A stretch of 33,687 nt of DNA from Rhodospirillaceae bacterium (lineage in GTDB: Bacteria > Pseudomonadota > Alphaproteobacteria > GCA-2731375): NCBI GenBank assembly GCA_002731375.1, contig PCBT01000006.1, positions 36,193-69,879 of the forward strand. The letters are read 5' to 3'. The position numbers and the translations under genes are program-made. Positions 1 through 11,324 of the stretch are shown piece after piece. The notes beneath the pieces were generated by a model. That model was not told where the DNA came from, did not search any database, and was given only the letters and a program-made list of their open reading frames with translations. Numbering within the stretch: position 1 is the first letter of the stretch; each line of letters starts with the position of its first letter.

Positions 1-300
1 ACGGATCGCCTTTGCCGCCAGATGCAACTGGGTAATAAAGTGACGCGCGCTGTCAGGCTGTAATGTCGCCAACTCGTTCAAATCGGCGCCCGCCATGAAA
101 GCCTTCTCTCCGGCCCCTGTCAGCACCGCCGCACGCAATTGCCCATCCCGGGCCAAATTTTCGAACGCGGCCTTTAGATCCGCCACCAACGGCATGGACC
201 CCGCATTCAGGCGGCGTTGATTGTCCATGCGTACCCAGGCAATGTGTCCAGCTGTCCGTTCCTGAATTTCCACATGTACTGTTGGTTTCACATCCGTCAT
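1..300 (-). CDS. Enoyl-CoA hydratase/isomerase family protein, N-terminal part (runs off window)
   Basis: Translating the minus strand from the ATG at 300-298 gives 100 residues that stay open to the window edge. The fold is recognisable as the crotonase family: a short beta-strand start, then AWVRMDNQRRLNAGS (the usual place of the LNRP/LNAL segment), then LTGAGEKAFMAGADLNEL, which matches the GxGxxFxAGADL oxyanion-hole motif. Family members hydrate enoyl-CoA in fatty-acid beta-oxidation or catalyse related isomerase, dehydratase or lyase steps on CoA thioesters. The second oxyanion segment and the catalytic glutamates lie outside the window, so the exact reaction cannot be assigned. It is divergent from ispDF, with about 108 bases between the two starts. 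Confidence 0.85.
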   Translation of the reverse strand, partial: MTDVKPTVHVEIQERTAGHIAWVRMDNQRRLNAGSMPLVADLKAAFENLARDGQLRAAVLTGAGEKAFMAGADLNELATLQPDSARHFITQLHLAAKAIR

Positions 301-408
301 CCACTCAACCCCGTCATTTCCTGGCAATGGTCCTTGATATCACAGCGAATGGCAGCACCAACACTTGATTGGCTCACCACCAGAGGAAAGCCGTGCTAGA
401 TTAGCGCC

Positions 409-1575
409 ATGGTACGCGAAGGCAAAAGATCTGTGATGGCGCTGGTGGTCGCCGGCGGCCGAGGTGCGCGCCTTGGCGGCCCGGTGCCAAAGCAATATCA
501 AAGCCTGGCCGGCATCCCCGTGCTGCGCCATGCTCTTCTGGCATTTTGCCACCATCCCGCCATCACCGCCGCAGCCGCGGTGATCGGTGCCAGCGACCGG
601 GAGCTGTATGATCAAGCCGCCCAAAGTCTGGAGCTACTACCGCCAATCGTAGGCGGCGCCAGCCGGCAACAGTCGGTCTTACATGGACTGCGCGGCCTCG
701 CCCCGCTAAAGCCTGATCTGATTTTAATCCATGACGGCGCACGGCCCTTTGTCTCGGCTTCGGTGATCAATAATGTACTGGCCGGCCTGGACAACCACCA
801 AGGCGCCATCGCCGCCATACCGGTGGTCGATAGCCTGAAACGGGGTGATGACGGCGTGATTATTGATCAAATACCTCGCGACGGTCTTTGGCAGGCACAA
901 ACGCCGCAAGGTTTCGCCTTTTCGGCGATCCTGGCGGCGCATGAGGAAGCCTCCTGCGGCCATACCGATGATGCTTCCCTGGCGCGAGCCGCAGGTATGA
1001 ACGTGGCGCTGGTAGCGGGAGCGCCGGAAAACGGCAAGATCACCACCGCCGAAGATCTGTCCCGCGCCGATGGTGCCCATGCCGCCCGGCTGTTCGATGT
1101 GCGGGTCGGACAAGGTTTCGATGTGCACCGGTTCGAGCCCGGCGACCGGGTCCGCCTATGCGGCGTTGATATTCCCCACGGCGCCCAACTGGCAGGCCAT
1201 AGCGACGCCGATGTCGCCCTGCATGCGACTACGGACGCCATTTTAGGCGCCATCGGCGACGGCGATATTGGCCGGCACTTTCCCCCCAGCCAGGCGCAAT
1301 GGCGCGATGCGGATTCCGCCCGCTTTGTTGCCTTTGCCGTGGATCGGGTACATGCCCTGGGTGGCCGTCTGGCACATCTGGATCTGACGATCATATGCGA
1401 GGCACCGCGCATTACGCCGCATTACCAGGCCATGGCCGCGCGTTTAGGTGATATCATGGGTCTGGAAAGTAACCGCATCAGCATCAAGGCGACAACCACG
1501 GAGCGCCTGGGCTTTACCGGGCGCAACGAAGGCATCGCCGCCCAAGCCACCGCCACCGTGCGGCTACCAATCTGA
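409..1575 (+). CDS. ispDF: Bifunctional IspD/IspF (MEP pathway)
   Basis: This is a 388-residue fusion of 2-C-methyl-D-erythritol 4-phosphate cytidylyltransferase (IspD, residues about 9-228) and 2-C-methyl-D-erythritol 2,4-cyclodiphosphate synthase (IspF, about 231-388), two steps of non-mevalonate isoprenoid synthesis. In the IspD half, AGGRGARLGGPVPKQY is the CTP-binding loop, IHDGARPFV is the central motif and TTAEDL is the C-terminal signature. In the IspF half, D238-V-H240 and H272 (in DVALHA) fit the zinc ligands, and KATTTERLGFTGRNEG is the C-terminal motif. The fusion is common in alphaproteobacteria. There is no clear Shine-Dalgarno at 409, and an in-frame ATG at 436 is a possible alternative. 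pgpA starts directly after the stop codon. Confidence 0.97.
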   Translation: MVREGKRSVMALVVAGGRGARLGGPVPKQYQSLAGIPVLRHALLAFCHHPAITAAAAVIGASDRELYDQAAQSLELLPPIVGGASRQQSVLHGLRGLAPLKPDLILIHDGARPFVSASVINNVLAGLDNHQGAIAAIPVVDSLKRGDDGVIIDQIPRDGLWQAQTPQGFAFSAILAAHEEASCGHTDDASLARAAGMNVALVAGAPENGKITTAEDLSRADGAHAARLFDVRVGQGFDVHRFEPGDRVRLCGVDIPHGAQLAGHSDADVALHATTDAILGAIGDGDIGRHFPPSQAQWRDADSARFVAFAVDRVHALGGRLAHLDLTIICEAPRITPHYQAMAARLGDIMGLESNRISIKATTTERLGFTGRNEGIAAQATATVRLPI

Positions 1576-2061
1576 ATGGCCTCCATTTTCTCAAAGCCGG
1601 CCCTGCCGCTTTCACATCCCGCCTGCCTGCTGGCGACATGGTTCGGCAGCGGTCTATTGCGCCCGGCGCCCGGCACCTGGGGTTCGTTGGCGTCGCTGCC
1701 GTTCGCCTGGGGGATCACATATTTCGCGGGTCCCATTGCCCTGGCCGCGGCAACAATCGCTGTATTTGCCCTGGGCTGTTGGGGGGCGGATGTTTACGAA
1801 AGGGCCGGCGGCGGCAAGGACCCCGGCGTGGTGGTGATCGACGAAGTGGCCGGACAATGGCTGGTGTTGATCGCGGCGCCATTGGACCCTTGGTACTATT
1901 TGGCGGGGTTTGTGTTGTTCCGAGTTTGCGACATCCTCAAGCCCTGGCCGGCCAGCTGGGCGGACCGCAACGTAACGGGCGGTCTAGGCATTATGTTGGA
2001 CGATATTCTGGCCGCGTTATTTGGCTTGGCCGCCATCGTGGCATTTCGCGTTTGGTACTGA
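1576..2061 (+). CDS. pgpA: Phosphatidylglycerophosphatase A
   Basis: A 161-residue membrane enzyme that dephosphorylates phosphatidylglycerophosphate to phosphatidylglycerol at the inner membrane. Supporting motifs are the N-terminal GSGLLRPAPGTWGSLASLP (family pattern GxGxxPxAPGTxGSL), the central KDPGVVVIDEVAGQW with its acidic metal-binding residues, and FRVCDILKPWPASWADRN, followed by the late GLGIMLDDILAA. Several hydrophobic helices are visible at about 45-65, 95-115 and 140-160. The ATG follows the ispDF stop with no gap, so the two are probably translationally coupled in one operon. Confidence 0.95.
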   Translation: MASIFSKPALPLSHPACLLATWFGSGLLRPAPGTWGSLASLPFAWGITYFAGPIALAAATIAVFALGCWGADVYERAGGGKDPGVVVIDEVAGQWLVLIAAPLDPWYYLAGFVLFRVCDILKPWPASWADRNVTGGLGIMLDDILAALFGLAAIVAFRVWY

Positions 2062-2078
2062 TTTATAGGAGACAAAAA

Positions 2079-3146
2079 ATGAAATTCGGCGGCATGGTGT
2101 CGACCAAGATCGATGACTGGCAAATGTTTCCCTATCTAGAGGAACTTGGATACGACTGCGGCTGGATACCGGATTCGCAGATGATCTGGTCCGATTGCTA
2201 CGCCACCATGGCCTTAGCGGCGCTGCATACGTCCAAGCTACGCCTTGGCACCGGCGTGGCCATCGCAGGCACACGTCTGGCGCCTGTAACGGCGCATTCA
2301 ATCGCCTCGATCAACAAGTTGGCGCCCGGACGAACTTTCCTGGGCATTGGCACCGGGCATACCGCCATGCGAGTGATGGGCCAGAACCCCATGCAGCCGA
2401 CCGCGTTCCGTAATTATCTGCGTGTCGTGCGCGGCTTGCTAGCCGGCGAGGAAGTGGAATACCAGGGCAAACCGATCAAGTTTCTCGACCGGGAACTAGA
2501 ATGCATCAATACCGAGCACAAGGTACCGATCTATGTGGCGGCGAACGGCCCCAAGGCGCTGGCGGCAGCGGGGGCATACGGTGACGGGCGAATCGGCGCT
2601 GGCAACGAGCCTTACGGCCTGCTGTCAAAAAATCTCGAGCGCATGCGGCAGGGCGCCGAGGGTGTCGGGCGGCGGCTTGATGCCGACTTCCACACCTCGG
2701 TGTTGACATTTGCCTGCGTACTTAAACCTGGCGAGAACCTGACATCTGACCGGGTCATTGACGAGACCGGCGCGGAAGTCGTCTCATCACTGCATTTTTG
2801 GTATGAAATCTATCGCCAAAGGGGCGACGACGGCTTCATACTGGGCGAAGTCCGCGATGTCTGGGAAGACTACAAGAACTATGTGAAGACGGAGATGCCG
2901 GAAGACCGCCGGCATCAAATCCTGCATACTGGCCATTGCTCGTTCCTTCCGCCCGCCGAACGGCGTTTCATCACGCCGGAGATGATCAAGGTCTCCGGCG
3001 GCTTCGTGGGCGAGCCGGACGAAATCATCGAACGTCTGCGGAAGTTGGAGGCCGGCGGCCTGCGGGAGATTGCCCTGTTGCCCCCTATCGCGGTGGCGCG
3101 GGAAAGCTTCAAGGACTTCGCCAAACAAGTCATGGCGAGGTATTAG
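2079..3146 (+). CDS. Luciferase-like (LLM class) flavin-dependent oxidoreductase
   Basis: A 355-residue protein starting at ATG 2079, chosen because AGGAG lies at 2067-2071 with 7 bases of spacing; the frame stays open far upstream, but that part overlaps pgpA. The protein has the bacterial-luciferase/F420-reductase TIM-barrel pattern: LEELGYDCGWIPDSQM near the N-terminus, LRLGTGVAIAGTRLAPVTAHSIAS, GRTFLGIGTG, then FRNYLRVVRGLLAGEEVEYQGK and PIYVAANGPKALAAAG. These resemble methylenetetrahydromethanopterin reductase-like enzymes, but the sequence does not reveal whether the cofactor is FMN or F420, nor the substrate. It sits between pgpA and pncC, which normally have housekeeping roles, so context does not give the function. 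Confidence 0.85.
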   Translation: MKFGGMVSTKIDDWQMFPYLEELGYDCGWIPDSQMIWSDCYATMALAALHTSKLRLGTGVAIAGTRLAPVTAHSIASINKLAPGRTFLGIGTGHTAMRVMGQNPMQPTAFRNYLRVVRGLLAGEEVEYQGKPIKFLDRELECINTEHKVPIYVAANGPKALAAAGAYGDGRIGAGNEPYGLLSKNLERMRQGAEGVGRRLDADFHTSVLTFACVLKPGENLTSDRVIDETGAEVVSSLHFWYEIYRQRGDDGFILGEVRDVWEDYKNYVKTEMPEDRRHQILHTGHCSFLPPAERRFITPEMIKVSGGFVGEPDEIIERLRKLEAGGLREIALLPPIAVARESFKDFAKQVMARY

Positions 3147-3149
3147 CTC

Positions 3150-3647
3150 ATGTTTTCCGATGATCTCATGACCCAGGCGACGTTGCTGTTACAAACTTGC
3201 CGAGACGCCGGCGTGATGGTGGCGACAGCAGAATCATGTACCGGCGGCCTCATCGCCGGTTGCCTGACCGAGATCGCAGGTTCCTCCAATGTGATGGATC
3301 GTGGCTTCGTCACCTATTCGAACGAAGCCAAGAACGCCATGCTGGATGTGCCCATGACCTTGATCGAGAGCCATGGCGCCGTCTCGGAACGGGTCGCCCG
3401 GGCAATGGCGGAAGGCGCCGTCGTGAATTCCGCAGCTGCTCTAGCGGTCGCCGTGACCGGGGTGGCGGGGCCGGGCGGCGGCACGACAGAAAAGCCCGTG
3501 GGCCTGGTGCATTTGGCTTGCGCACGGCGCGGCGGCGCGACCCTGCACCGCGAACAACGCTATGGCGATCTGGGCCGTGGCGGTATTCGCCAGGCGACCA
3601 TCCACACCGCGCTGGAGATGTTGGCGCAACAGATCAACGGCGCCTGA
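3150..3647 (+). CDS. pncC: Nicotinamide-nucleotide amidohydrolase (CinA C-terminal family)
   Basis: A 165-residue protein, the length of stand-alone CinA C-terminal domains. It lacks the N-terminal molybdopterin-binding-like domain of full CinA. Family members deamidate nicotinamide mononucleotide to nicotinate mononucleotide in pyridine nucleotide salvage. Diagnostic motifs are ATAESCTGGLIAGCLT near the N-terminus, with the catalytic serine region, GFVTYSNEAKNAMLDVP, SHGAVSERVARAMAEG and TGVAGPGGGTTEKPVGLV. The start lies 3 bases after the upstream oxidoreductase stop, consistent with one transcript. In many alphaproteobacteria this gene neighbours pgpA and ispDF, as here apart from the inserted oxidoreductase. 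Confidence 0.93.
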   Translation: MFSDDLMTQATLLLQTCRDAGVMVATAESCTGGLIAGCLTEIAGSSNVMDRGFVTYSNEAKNAMLDVPMTLIESHGAVSERVARAMAEGAVVNSAAALAVAVTGVAGPGGGTTEKPVGLVHLACARRGGATLHREQRYGDLGRGGIRQATIHTALEMLAQQINGA

Positions 3648-3654
3648 GCCCAGC

Positions 3655-4326
3655 ATGCCCCCCAGCATCGCCACGCGGCAGATGTCGCTCGCCCTCATGG
3701 GCGCCATCATTGTTCAATTGGCCGCCGCCTTGTGGGGGCGGCGTCTGCTGGGTGCCGAGCACGCACCGGCGGCGATGATGCTGGCCTATCTTGTGCTGCC
3801 CAGCCTGGCCGCGATCCTCTGGCTCTGGTTCGCGGCTGTCTGGCGGGAGCAGGATGGCTGGAGCCGCCTTGGCTTTGTCTGGATTGAGCGCCGCTGGCTG
3901 CTCCGTGCCGTTGGCTTGGGGCTGGCTTCGCTACCGGCTCTGATGCTGGTCACGGCCATCACAAATCCAATTTTCGGCCCGGCCAGGAACCCGCCCCTAC
4001 CCTTCTCCGGCGCCGCAGCCTGGAACCAGCCGTCCTATCTATTGATGATGTTGCTTGGCATCGTGGTCCTGGCGCCACTGATAGAGGAAATGATTTTTCG
4101 CGGCTTGTTGTTCGGCTGGCTGCGCCGGCATCTGGGACTTTGGCAAGCCGCCGCCCTGGCCGCTTTGGGCCACGCCATTTTGCATTTTGATCTTGGCGCC
4201 ATGCCTGGTCTGTTCACGCTATTTCTGTTCCTGGCCTGGATCTATGAATACTCCCAAAGCCTGTGGGTGCCAGCGGTCATTCACAGCGTGCATAATTTCA
4301 TTGCATTGCAATTGCCCCAGTCTTAA
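3655..4326 (+). CDS. CPBP family intramembrane glutamic endopeptidase
   Basis: Starting at ATG 3655, 8 bases after the pncC stop, this is a 223-residue multi-pass membrane protein. The CPBP (CAAX protease and bacteriocin-processing, Abi/Rce1-like) motifs are all present: E144-E145-x3-R149 in LIEEMIFRG, the histidine motif around H173/H177 in ALGHAILHF, and HSVHN ending at N214. Hydrophobic segments lie at about 12-32, 40-62, 84-103, 128-143 and 183-197. Such proteins are putative intramembrane proteases; the substrate is unknown. An in-frame ATG at 3682 is a second possible start. It is the last intact gene of the ispDF operon. Confidence 0.88.
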   Translation: MPPSIATRQMSLALMGAIIVQLAAALWGRRLLGAEHAPAAMMLAYLVLPSLAAILWLWFAAVWREQDGWSRLGFVWIERRWLLRAVGLGLASLPALMLVTAITNPIFGPARNPPLPFSGAAAWNQPSYLLMMLLGIVVLAPLIEEMIFRGLLFGWLRRHLGLWQAAALAALGHAILHFDLGAMPGLFTLFLFLAWIYEYSQSLWVPAVIHSVHNFIALQLPQS

Positions 4327-4436
4327 GCCGTTTTTGTCATTAGTTAATGATAATTTTACAGAGAACGCCTACTATTAGAATCGCTCTCGAGAAGCGCGGC
4401 GATCGGACAGACATCGGTAAAAACGCCAGACTATAA

Positions 4437-5014
4437 TCACTGGGCCGGTTATTCGTGCTCGCGCTGGCACTGCTGGGCGCAGTATCCGTCGCCTCCGCGC
4501 TGATTGCAGTCAACAATACATCAACCATTCAGGCCAGCTGGGAGACATTTGAACTCGGTCGATCCGAAAAGGCACGCGCGCTTGCGGGCCTGAATGTTCT
4601 GGAAAGAGTCGCCGACGCGGCGAACAGTTCCAGTGACGGGGTCATAAGTAAGCCGCGCAATTTGGCCATGCTGCGAAAATCACTCGGTTATGGCGGCAAG
4701 ATCTATCAGGTTCAAGAACTATATCCTGCGCCAGGATACGACCAGACTAACAATCACCCAAGAGCATTTGGCCACAGTCCGCGGCGCCTTGGCGCTCTAT
4801 AACCGGCGCCCTTTGAATGAAGTCGAGAAATTGGCGGTGGTTGAGATAACAGGAGTTATCAATACCTATGCCAAGACACTGAAGACAGTCACGCGGTTCG
4901 CCGCGACGGGGGCAACTGGATCAGAATGTCGCCCTGATCAACAAGCCCTACCAGGTTGGCGCCCTGGCCAAATGGGTGAGGGAAATCCTGGATCAGAAAA
5001 CAGCACGAAATTAG
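4437..5014 (+). pseudogene. Decayed chemoreceptor-like sensor protein (two frameshifts, truncated)
   Basis: Three successive reading frames join into one recognisable sensor N-terminus. The first frame (from 4437) has a membrane helix, LFVLALALLGAVSVASALIA, and ends at GYGGKIYQ near 4709. One extra base at about 4710 moves the match to the next frame, FKNYILRQD... to about 4905. A second shift moves it to a third frame, LDQNVALINKPYQVGALAKW, ending at TAG 5012-5014. Together they resemble the periplasmic sensor domain with GYGGxIHQFKNYVLR seen in alphaproteobacterial methyl-accepting chemotaxis and related receptors. The codon before SLGRLF is TAA rather than ATG, so even the start is lost, and no signalling domain follows. 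Positions 5015-5203 before secG hold nothing I recognise. Confidence 0.75.
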
Positions 5015-5203
5015 CCAGCACGCGAAATCATCGTTTCTCGATGACCGAACGGTTGGCAGTGCGGCAACTATGGTGTAAAAGCCCCCTTCGTTATGCGTGT
5101 CCGCATGCCTATATACATTCTTGTATGGGATGTTGGCGGTGCGCGGCTTGTTACGCGGCCTGATCACTGGCCGTGCCGCAATCCATCAGACAGGTGCGAA
5201 ATT

Positions 5204-5545
5204 ATGCAAGAAGTGTTGTTGGTCGTTCACTTGATGCTGGCGATCGCCATTGTCATCACTGTTTTGTTGCAACGTAGCGAAGGCGGCGCGCTGGGCATGG
5301 GCGGTGGTGGTGGCGGAGGCGGTGGCGGTGGCGGCGGCGGTCTGATGACCGGGCGCGAGGCGGCCAATTTGCTGACCCGCTCGACAGCGGTTCTGGCGGC
5401 CTGTTTTTTCGCCACCTCGCTGACCCTGACCATCATGGCCAGCGGTTTGAGCGAGCGAAAATCGATCCTGGAGCAAACGGAACAGGGTGGATCTACGAAT
5501 CAACCCAGCCTGCCCGCCGGACCGACGGTACCCATCGATAAATAG
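5204..5545 (+). CDS. secG: Protein-export membrane protein SecG
   Basis: A 113-residue protein from ATG 5204. It has the classic SecG layout: helix 1 (VLLVVHLMLAIAIVITVLLQ), the conserved QRSEGGALGMGGG turn, LMTGREAANLLTRSTAVLAA leading into helix 2, and a polar tail. SecG is the small auxiliary subunit of the SecYEG translocon. The longer open frame upstream is not supported by the family. The inter-helix loop contains 14 consecutive glycines (GGN codons, about 5299-5340), longer than usual. It precedes pyrG in the same direction, as in many alphaproteobacteria, but the usual upstream neighbour tpiA is absent here and lies at 19.9 kb on the other strand. Confidence 0.95.
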   Translation: MQEVLLVVHLMLAIAIVITVLLQRSEGGALGMGGGGGGGGGGGGGGLMTGREAANLLTRSTAVLAACFFATSLTLTIMASGLSERKSILEQTEQGGSTNQPSLPAGPTVPIDK

Positions 5546-5600
5546 TTACCTCCTTTCGGCCCGGAAAAGCGGCAAAAACGGAACATTCGGCAGCCGTTAA

Positions 5601-7304
<1,704 letters not shown>

Positions 7305-7308
7305 GCAA

Positions 7309-8130
7309 ATGGTTGACGTCACCATTGGAAAGGTCACCCTCGGCAATGACCTACCGCTAACCCTGATCGCCGGGCCTTGCGCCATGGAAGGGCGGGAGCA
7401 TGCCCTGGAAATGGCCGACCGCCTGTCCAATCTGGCCGCGGGCCTCGGTTTTTCACTGATCTACAAATCCTCGTTCGACAAGGCCAACCGCACTTCGCTG
7501 GACAGTCCGCGCGGTATCGGGATTGAGGCGGCCCTGGACATCTTCGCCGAGATCAAGGACCGCTTTGGCTGCCCGGTGCTGACCGATGTGCATACGGAAG
7601 ATCAATGCGTCGAAGCGGCGACAGTGGTCGATGTCCTACAGATCCCCGCTTTTCTGTGCCGGCAGACGGATCTGTTGCTGGCGGCGGCGGCCACGGGCCG
7701 CGCCGTCAATGTCAAAAAGGGGCAGTTCCTGGCCCCGTGGGACATGGCCAATGTAGTGGCCAAGCTGACGGGAAACGGCAACAACAACATACTGGTTACC
7801 GAACGCGGCGCCTCCTTTGGCTATAACACCCTGGTCAGCGACATGCGCGCCCTGCCTGTTCTCAAGGACATCGGCCAGCCAGTGGTCTTTGATGCCACCC
7901 ATTCGGTACAACAGCCGGGCGGCCAGAGCGGCACCTCTGGCGGGCAGCGGGAAATGGTGCCCGTATTAGCCCGCGCCGCCGTGGCGATCGGTGTCGCCGC
8001 CGTCTTCATGGAAACCCACGAAGATCCCGACAGCGCACCTTCCGATGGGCCCAACATGGTGCCCGTGGATCAATTGGGGCCGTTGATGGAGACCCTGCTG
8101 GCCTTCGACCGTTTGGCCAAGGCGGGCTAG
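7309..8130 (+). CDS. kdsA: 3-deoxy-8-phosphooctulonate synthase (KDO-8-P synthase)
   Basis: A 273-residue protein that condenses phosphoenolpyruvate with arabinose 5-phosphate to make KDO 8-phosphate for lipopolysaccharide. Motifs in order are LIAGPCAMEG, YKSSFDKANRTS, GIGIEAALDIFAEIK, PVLTDVH, DVLQIPAFLCRQTDLL, VNVKKGQFLAPWDM, TERGASFGYN and VVFDATHSVQQPGG. C24 in AGPCAMEG places it in the metal-dependent class, in contrast to the Asn-containing metal-independent enzymes such as that of E. coli. It starts 4 bases after pyrG, and the pyrG-kdsA-eno order is common in alphaproteobacteria. Its presence implies a KDO-containing outer membrane. Confidence 0.97.
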   Translation: MVDVTIGKVTLGNDLPLTLIAGPCAMEGREHALEMADRLSNLAAGLGFSLIYKSSFDKANRTSLDSPRGIGIEAALDIFAEIKDRFGCPVLTDVHTEDQCVEAATVVDVLQIPAFLCRQTDLLLAAAATGRAVNVKKGQFLAPWDMANVVAKLTGNGNNNILVTERGASFGYNTLVSDMRALPVLKDIGQPVVFDATHSVQQPGGQSGTSGGQREMVPVLARAAVAIGVAAVFMETHEDPDSAPSDGPNMVPVDQLGPLMETLLAFDRLAKAG

Positions 8131-8132
8131 CG

Positions 8133-8678
8133 GTGGAGCCCGAACAGCCGCGGGCGGAGATCGACGGTCTTCTCGAAGAATTGCTGGAGCACTACGACCT
8201 GCGCTTCCGCTCCGCCCACAACCGGGCCCGGAGCGATGTCGGACCATCCCTGATGGGCTGCATACGCAGCTTTGATCACTACACTTTCAACTATGTGCGC
8301 GAGGCGGTGGGCAATTGCCTGCGCGATGCTTCCCTGATGTTGCTGGAATACGCGGGCGAGCGGAACATCGAGCCTGTGCGCCTGATCGAGGCCGCGCACG
8401 CTTTCCTGGGCCAACACTTCCAGGGGATCAAGGATTACCTGCACGACGGTATCAACCAACCTCCGGCGCGTGAATACGGCATGCGGCCCAGCCGGGAGTC
8501 CTTGGCCGAGGTCAGCCGCTATCTCGATGAACGTCTGGCCGGCGCCATGACCTCCCTGGGCCGGGGCCGTCTGGACGAACGCCTGCGGCCCAAGATCAGC
8601 TTTCTCGGCCCCGTCCTGCGGCGTCTCGGCGGCGGCCACCGGGTCGCCATGTATATCGTTGCCGCCCTGCTAATTTGA
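8133..8678 (+). CDS. Uncharacterised protein between kdsA and eno
   Basis: A 181-residue reading frame with a GTG start 2 bases after the kdsA stop. Codons are mostly G/C-ending, as in neighbouring genes, which supports this strand over the antisense frame. I do not recognise the family. It is charged and mostly helical in character: an acidic N-terminus (EPEQPRAEIDGLLEELLEHYD), a region with several aromatic residues and histidines (CIRSFDHYTFNYVREAV), a central LLEYAGERNIEPVRLIEAA, an Arg-rich stretch near the C-terminus and a short hydrophobic end (VAMYIVAALLI). No signal peptide or catalytic motif is visible. Tight spacing suggests co-transcription with kdsA. Confidence 0.6.
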   Translation: MEPEQPRAEIDGLLEELLEHYDLRFRSAHNRARSDVGPSLMGCIRSFDHYTFNYVREAVGNCLRDASLMLLEYAGERNIEPVRLIEAAHAFLGQHFQGIKDYLHDGINQPPAREYGMRPSRESLAEVSRYLDERLAGAMTSLGRGRLDERLRPKISFLGPVLRRLGGGHRVAMYIVAALLI

Positions 8679-8683
8679 GCCTT

Positions 8684-10726
<2,043 letters not shown>

Positions 10727-10764
10727 CGGCAATGTACAGTGTTCAGAAAATATTTAGCCGGCTG

Positions 10765-11259
10765 TTAAGAAGCGTCTCTGAGTGCAGATAGCGTTATGAT
10801 TGCATGCCATATTGCATTGACGATTTCGGCCAACAAGGCCTTTAGCCACTTGAGGATGAGACGGAAGTTTTAGCCTACGGCGCTCATGACGGCGTTGATC
10901 TGGTCGCCGTTGCGGCCTTTCAGGTAGTCGTGGCCTAAATGTCCGTCTTCCTTGCAAAGACCCATCACCGGCTCAATGGCAGAGCGGCACCGAAGTTCCT
11001 TTCTGATCTGGCCGTGCACGCCGCGCTTTTGCCCGAAGCGGAAGACCCGCATCGGTTTTGACGCATCATGGCCGACATAGCCCTTGTCCACATAGACCCG
11101 CTCGATCTCGCGGCCGGTCAGGGTTTCGGTCTCCGCCAACACCTCGGCCAAAGTGTGGCCGTCATAGGGGTTTCCAGGCAGGCCTTGGCATACAGGACGA
11201 ACTGACCGCCCTTGCAGCGTTTGTTGGTCGTGGTCAGCGAGACCTTATGGATGCATTGC
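10765..11259 (-). mobile_element. IS5-family transposase remnant (C-terminal part, frameshift and nonsense codon)
   Basis: On the minus strand the reading HKVSLTTTNKRCKGGQFVLYAKA begins near 11249. It shifts frame near 11185 and continues as LPGNPYDGHTLAEVLAE and ERVYVDKGYVGHDA, then GQKRGVHGQIRKELR, SAIEPVMG and KGRNGDQINAVMSAVG. These are the C-terminal motifs of IS5-family DDE transposases; the D of VDKGY and the E of IEP are catalytic positions. TAA at 10872-10870 replaces the usual tyrosine codon after AVG, and the matching frame continues (NFRLILKWLKALLAEIV) to TAA at 10767-10765. The N-terminal half and the terminal inverted repeats are not visible. It is clearly inactive. Confidence 0.8.
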
Positions 11260-11324
11260 CCTATGCATGCAATGCTAGATCGACGAAGACGTCAAGCTCT
11301 TGAATCTCAGCTAGGCGCTTGACA

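Noticed and set aside
5081-5203. Small RNA or tRNA before secG (some short inverted repeats such as ATACA/TGTAT)
   Set aside because: No tRNA arm pattern, T-loop or terminator hairpin; repeats are only 5 bases long.
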